Source: a virus. Taken from it: 41,684 nt of DNA. A program made the translations under genes and the position numbers. Positions 38,463-41,684 of this stretch are shown here, piece by piece. How positions within the stretch are numbered: the first letter of the stretch is position 1; each line of letters begins with the position of its first letter. Below the pieces are notes generated by a model. The model ran no database searches, was not told the DNA's origin, and was given only the letters and a program-made list of their open reading frames with translations. The stretch is taken from IMG/VR virus record IMGVR_UViG_3300044996_000161, positions 1 to 41,684 of that record; one strand, written 5' to 3'.

Positions 38463-40034
38463 TCACTGAGTAAGCACAGCTCGGTTATAATTAAAATCAA
38501 CCGCCTTTAAATGTCCGACCTTCGGAACTCTGCGTTCCACAAAATGCAGAGCCATCATTAAACTGGTAAACTGGTCGTTTTTAATTTTATCATCATCTTT
38601 GGAAGCGATTTCCAACTGCCGTCTTAATTCTTTTAACATTGGAGATCCTTTTAACATACCCCAATTAATATTTTTGTCAATCCTTTTTCCTTTTTGGTCA
38701 ATCGTAAATTCCCTACCCCTGCCTAAAACTTCTTTAACTACTCCCATTGCCTCCGCTTTTATCTCGGCATAACTTCTACCTTCTGGTGGAAACGGGAATC
38801 CATTTAATTCCTTAAATGCTTCAGCTGCATTTTTCCCACCCAAAGAACCAGAATCAAAAATAAATTTAGTACGATGTGGAGAAACAATTTTAAATTTCTT
38901 AAAATATTCTTTTATCAAAGCATACTGCAAAGAAAGCGGAAGTGTCTTACCTTTCCAAGCCTTATGAAAAACAATTTTATGGGGTAAATCAATTTTTGTG
39001 TTTTCATCAATTACTCTTTTTAAGTTATATCTTAGACAAGTACAAGAAGTCTCATCTTCAGCTGCTGCAATATCCACCGCAAAAACGTAATAAGCATTTT
39101 CTTCAGGAGTTTGGGTAAATCCAGATTCTTCATCATAAGGCAAATCGTTATTAAAAACCTGATTTACTTCATCCCAGGAATATAGATGCGAAGCCCAATC
39201 CACATAAAACCCGTAAATTATCTGCCGTCTCATATTTGGGTCAGCGATAGCTTCAATCTTTTTGATATTTTCTTCAGGTATAAACTGATTCTGATAAACT
39301 GAAGCCATTTCGGAATTAGTATTAGCAGACAAAATCAGATAATCACTTTTCTCACCTTTTTCTTTTATATCTTCTTCTGCTAATTCTGCTAAGGTTTCAT
39401 ACTCCACACCTTTCGGCTGCGAAGTTCCGACTAGATGAATTGAACCACCATACCAAAAAGTTCGGGGTAGTAAAGTTCCATTTAAAAAAAGCATAAGTTC
39501 TGGTATGTCTCCGCACTCATCACCAGAAATAAAAGCAAGTTTTAGTCTTTTAAAAGATTCTCCTAACTGGTCGTAGGAACGGATTAGGGTTTCAGATTTG
39601 TTATACCAGACAATTCTTGGTAAATGGGGAGCTTCCTCAATCTCTATTATCGCCCAGTTTTTTAAGAGGGAATTATTAAATTTACCATCTGGAAGTAAAT
39701 ATTGTCCCTCGGTAATATCAATAATCGCTTCTTTAACACCATTGGCAACTTCATAAGTCTTGCCAAAATTAAGTGTCTGGTATCTGGTATCTGCCCAAGT
39801 CTGTTCATCCAACCCAAACCTATCAAGTTTAGGCTTACAGACAGCATGGTAAATATGAGCAACTGCCTCAGCCGTAGTTTTACCCCATTGGTTTGCAGGC
39901 TTCAAAATATTTACTAACTTACAAGCGTTTTGCAACCACCAGATTTGACCCCTATTTAGTGGCATACCCAAAACATTGTTAGCAAAATAGATAATATCCC
40001 TGATTTTATTTTGCTTCTGTAAGTTCGTTTCCAT
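38463..40034 (-). CDS. terL: Large terminase subunit (523 aa)
   Basis: The ATG at 40034 is preferred over a TTG at 40052 because GAAGGAG precedes it at 9 nt. The ATPase has Walker A-like 'KPANQWGKTT' (45-54), Walker B 'KLAFISGDECGD' (165-176; D172, E173) and coupling motif 'IHLVGTSQP' (199-207). The RNase H-like nuclease has D321 ('VFAVDIAAAEDET'), D394 ('FIFDSGSLGGK') and a late acidic 'NDQFTSLMMALHF'. It pumps and cuts DNA with the small subunit and portal. It overlaps the small subunit gene by 29 nt. Confidence 0.93.
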   Translation of the reverse strand: METNLQKQNKIRDIIYFANNVLGMPLNRGQIWWLQNACKLVNILKPANQWGKTTAEAVAHIYHAVCKPKLDRFGLDEQTWADTRYQTLNFGKTYEVANGVKEAIIDITEGQYLLPDGKFNNSLLKNWAIIEIEEAPHLPRIVWYNKSETLIRSYDQLGESFKRLKLAFISGDECGDIPELMLFLNGTLLPRTFWYGGSIHLVGTSQPKGVEYETLAELAEEDIKEKGEKSDYLILSANTNSEMASVYQNQFIPEENIKKIEAIADPNMRRQIIYGFYVDWASHLYSWDEVNQVFNNDLPYDEESGFTQTPEENAYYVFAVDIAAAEDETSCTCLRYNLKRVIDENTKIDLPHKIVFHKAWKGKTLPLSLQYALIKEYFKKFKIVSPHRTKFIFDSGSLGGKNAAEAFKELNGFPFPPEGRSYAEIKAEAMGVVKEVLGRGREFTIDQKGKRIDKNINWGMLKGSPMLKELRRQLEIASKDDDKIKNDQFTSLMMALHFVERRVPKVGHLKAVDFNYNRAVLTQ

Positions 40035-40575
40035 GTACAATTTCTCCTTCAATAACTATTTCACCAGTTAAATCAAAACCACAGGAAGGACATTTAGAAG
40101 GTGGAAGTTTACCCATAAACATTCGGTTGATAAGCTGTTTAGCCCAATTCTCTTTTAACTGGCTTTCCTCTTTTTTCATCTTTAAAAGTTCGGTTCTAAA
40201 AAAGTCCAAATACTGGAACTTATCTGGAAATTTTAACATTTGCTCAAACACTCTAGCAGCAACTAATCTTGAGGTTTCTTCAAGTGAGGCTTCCCCTTTT
40301 CTAAGTTTCTCTATGAACTGTAATTCTTCTTCTGTTAATTCTTTTTCTTCTACAGCATATATCTGTCCATTCTTCTTTTTTCTAAAAACTGTTTTTCCAT
40401 TTTTAGGAAGTTTCTTTTTCAAAAACATATACAGGGCTGTTTTATCCATACCAGTTTCCTGAGCATATTCTTTAGCTAAATTCCAGGGTGAGGTATTATT
40501 GAGTTTGGTAAGTATTTCTTCTTGAAGTTCTTTATTTAGAGTATAAAATTGAGAGGTCTGATTAAAAGAATACAT
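40006..40575 (-). CDS. terS: Small terminase subunit (189 aa)
   Basis: A 189-aa protein with a probable N-terminal HTH ('NTSPWNLAKEYAQETGMDKT', about 27-46, then 'ALYMFLKKK'), a charged helical oligomerisation part and a C-terminal zinc ribbon ('KCPSCGFDLTGE', about 161-172). It lies upstream of and overlaps terL, so recognition of the packaging site is its likely task. It is the first late gene at the divergent noncoding region, and its promoter places the transcript start at the ATG. Small terminases diverge strongly; position carries much of this call. Confidence 0.75.
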   Translation of the reverse strand: MYSFNQTSQFYTLNKELQEEILTKLNNTSPWNLAKEYAQETGMDKTALYMFLKKKLPKNGKTVFRKKKNGQIYAVEEKELTEEELQFIEKLRKGEASLEETSRLVAARVFEQMLKFPDKFQYLDFFRTELLKMKKEESQLKENWAKQLINRMFMGKLPPSKCPSCGFDLTGEIVIEGEIVHGNELTEAK

Positions 40576-40582
40576 ATAGGGT

Positions 40583-40612
40583 AGTATAGTGCTATAACTA
40601 AGGATATGTCAA
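40583..40612 (-). promoter_or_regulatory. First late promoter, leaderless geometry
   Basis: Minus strand: perfect TTGACA (40612-40607), 18-nt spacer, -10 TATACT (40588-40583, one change from consensus), then 7 nt to the ATG at 40575. It faces away from the early promoter at 41040, across the candidate origin. Confidence 0.65.
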
Positions 40613-40619
40613 TAAGCCC

Positions 40620-41035
40620 TGGTCTGAGAAGGTATTAACTTCTTCTTACCAACGCATTTTATCAATTAGAGCTACTAGTACCCTACCCCTAGTAAATTTA
40701 AAACCCATATTCTTTACTAGTATATTGTGCCTAGCACTTACTTATGTATATGTATAGAGTTATATATATACTTAGGGTAAGAGTAATAGTAAAGGTAATA
40801 TATATAGCTAAGGGTAAGAGTAAGAGTAATAGTAAGAATACTAGAGAGTTAGTAATAACAGTATGTTATGAGTAGTAAGATTATACCCTTTTCTATCCTT
40901 TTACATCCTTCTCTACCCTTTACTCCTTATCATTTCTCTTACCCTATACCATTTCTTTATTCTTACCCTTACCCTTTATTACAATTAGTAAAATACTATT
41001 ACTAAAACATTAATAAATACATTAGTAATAGATTA
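40620..41035. other. Candidate replication origin: repeat-rich noncoding region
   Basis: No gene is seen in 40576-41326. Iterated units AGGGTAAGAGTAATAGTAA (40774-40792) and an expanded copy (40811-40835) face inverted copies such as CTCTTACCCT (40936-40945) and TCTTACCCTTACCC (40961-40974). This makes a purine-rich block followed by a pyrimidine-rich block. Very AT-rich TATATA stretches flank them. Divergent early and late promoters lie on either side. Iterons, strand asymmetry and AT-rich DNA suit an origin. A packaging site is the alternative, given the adjacent terS. Confidence 0.55.
40673..40722. promoter_or_regulatory. Pair of TACTAGTA palindromes 42 bp apart
   Basis: The perfect octamer palindrome TACTAGTA occurs at 40673-40680 and 40715-40722. 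Start-to-start spacing is 42 bp, close to four helical turns, so two dimers would sit on the same face. Possible operator or terminase/replication protein site. Confidence 0.4.
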
Positions 41036-41039
41036 CTAC

Positions 41040-41069
41040 TTGACAAGTATAATACATATAGTGTATAAT
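41040..41069 (+). promoter_or_regulatory. Main rightward early promoter
   Basis: Perfect TTGACA (41040-41045), 18-nt spacer ending ATAGTG, perfect TATAAT (41064-41069). The predicted start near 41076 gives a 250-nt leader before the ATG at 41327. Confidence 0.82.
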
Positions 41070-41326
41070 AGTGTTGAAAGCTAGAGAACCAAGAGTGATA
41101 CTGACTAAGAGACCCTTACGTCATTAGCAGTTTAAACCTCTTAACACTTCTCAAATACTTTCAAATAATCAGGTAAGGAGGTAAGGCCAGAGCAAGGCGT
41201 ATGATACCTACAACTAGCCTAAACCCTTCTAAAGACTAAAGCACCTTAACAATTTAATATCTTAACTACAAAAGAGAAGGCATAAGCTACAAACAAAGTA
41301 GGCGAGTAATCGCAGAATGGAGGCTT
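41070..41326 (+). other. Long 5' leader with orphan SD and 12-codon ORF
   Basis: About 250 nt of untranslated leader precede the gene at 41327. A near-perfect SD (AAGGAGGT, 41175-41182) has no start codon within 5-12 nt; the next ATG (41201) opens a 12-codon ORF (41201-41239, starts MIPTTSLNPS). TTGAAAG (41074-41080) can pair with CTTTCAA (41158-41164). A cis-regulatory leader or a small RNA is possible; no known riboswitch was recognised. Confidence 0.4.
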
Positions 41327-41611
41327 ATGTTACCAACCTTTTATAATTACATGGAAGATAGATATTCTTCAAGTAATTACGGCGTACATAGTCTTTGTTT
41401 TGATTTAGGAGCAATAGAATTATGGTACAGCTATAAAACTATTATCGCTTTTAAGTACAAAAACCAGATGTATGTTCATGTAAACGATTGGAGTACAACA
41501 ACGGGTAAACATCTAAACGCTATTGATAACGGAGATAAAAAGAATAGGTTAAGTGATGAAAGATTTCAGAGTATCTTAACAAATATTCTTCACGAATTAA
41601 AGTTAGGATAA
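41327..41611 (+). CDS. Conserved phage protein with TTGKHLNAID motif (94 aa)
   Basis: A 94-aa protein. 'ELWYSYKTIIAFKYKN' (31-46) followed by 'NDWSTTTGKHLNAIDNGDKK' (53-72) is a conserved core I recognise from many phage-encoded proteins of unknown function, usually in early regions (DUF8033-like by memory). GGAGG lies 3-4 nt before the ATG; an internal ATG at 41351 is the alternative. It is the first early gene, so probably among the first made on infection. Confidence 0.7.
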   Translation: MLPTFYNYMEDRYSSSNYGVHSLCFDLGAIELWYSYKTIIAFKYKNQMYVHVNDWSTTTGKHLNAIDNGDKKNRLSDERFQSILTNILHELKLG

Positions 41612-41656
41612 ATTATTTACTTGCTTATGCTTTCTTTCGTGTAGTTAAGGCAAAGG

Positions 41657-41684
41657 GGGTGAAAAGCTATGAAGAATATCTTAA
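41657..41684. repeat. Terminal direct repeat (right copy)
   Basis: Identical to bases 1-28. The GGGGGTGA SD at 41655-41662 completes the translation signal for the gene whose first codon is at 41669 here and at 13 at the left end. Confidence 0.9.

Noticed and set aside
1-41684. Alternative genetic code (TGA reassigned)
   Set aside because: TGA ends many genes at sensible ATGA overlaps, and reading through would fuse adjacent genes.

Overview
The window is a complete, AT-rich tailed-phage genome (Caudoviricetes), almost certainly a circular or circularly permuted molecule. Its first 28 bases (1-28) reappear as its last 28 (41657-41684), so the unique length is about 41,656 bp. The standard bacterial code applies, because TGA works as a stop in many ATGA and TGA-in-SD junctions. 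The head module (terminase, portal, N4-gp56-type capsid protein) and two very large proteins of internal-virion type, with no recognisable tail-tube or tape-measure gene, point to a podovirus-like virion. I see no integrase, DNA polymerase, primase, helicase or tRNA gene. The host cannot be named from this sequence; an uncultivated low-GC bacterium is the most that can be said.

Layout. The plus strand (41327 to the end, then 1-11369) is the early/regulatory half. It holds about 35 mostly tiny genes: an XRE-HTH/sigma region-4 fusion (742), a YopX-like protein (2169), two repeat-built solenoid proteins (3467, 4637), an excisionase-type HTH (5758), a gp32-like ssDNA-binding candidate (6080), a GroES-like co-chaperonin (7117), a Hjc-like nuclease (10496), several zinc-ribbon microproteins and five one- or two-helix membrane microproteins. 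About 550 nt without a normal gene (7882-8430) holds an attenuator-like hairpin and a strongly folded candidate noncoding RNA.

The minus strand (40575 down to 11350) is the late half. In transcription order it holds small and large terminase, portal, a 1065-aa internal protein with a lytic transglycosylase domain, an 857-aa internal protein, scaffold and major capsid protein. A terminator follows, then a head-associated protein with five glycosyltransferases and a methyltransferase, then adsorption/tail proteins (one with 13 copies of an SDTITLSD-type repeat, one with DUF2341 plus LamG domains), and lysis genes (holin candidates, M23 endopeptidase, HNH). The two halves diverge from a 750-bp noncoding region (40576-41326) with iterated and inverted AGGGTAAGAG repeats, the best candidate origin. 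They converge tail-to-tail at 11350-11369.

Regulation. Plus-strand promoters have TTGACA plus a perfect TATAAT, often preceded by ATAGTG. Minus-strand promoters keep a perfect TTGACA but have degraded -10 boxes. The phage encodes an HTH protein carrying sigma region 4, the domain that reads TTGACA, but lacking region 2, so it is a natural candidate for the early-to-late switch. At six promoters the -10 box lies only 6-8 nt before an ATG, which predicts leaderless mRNAs. Elsewhere the phage uses strong SD sites, notably GGGGGTGA, sometimes with the upstream stop codon inside.
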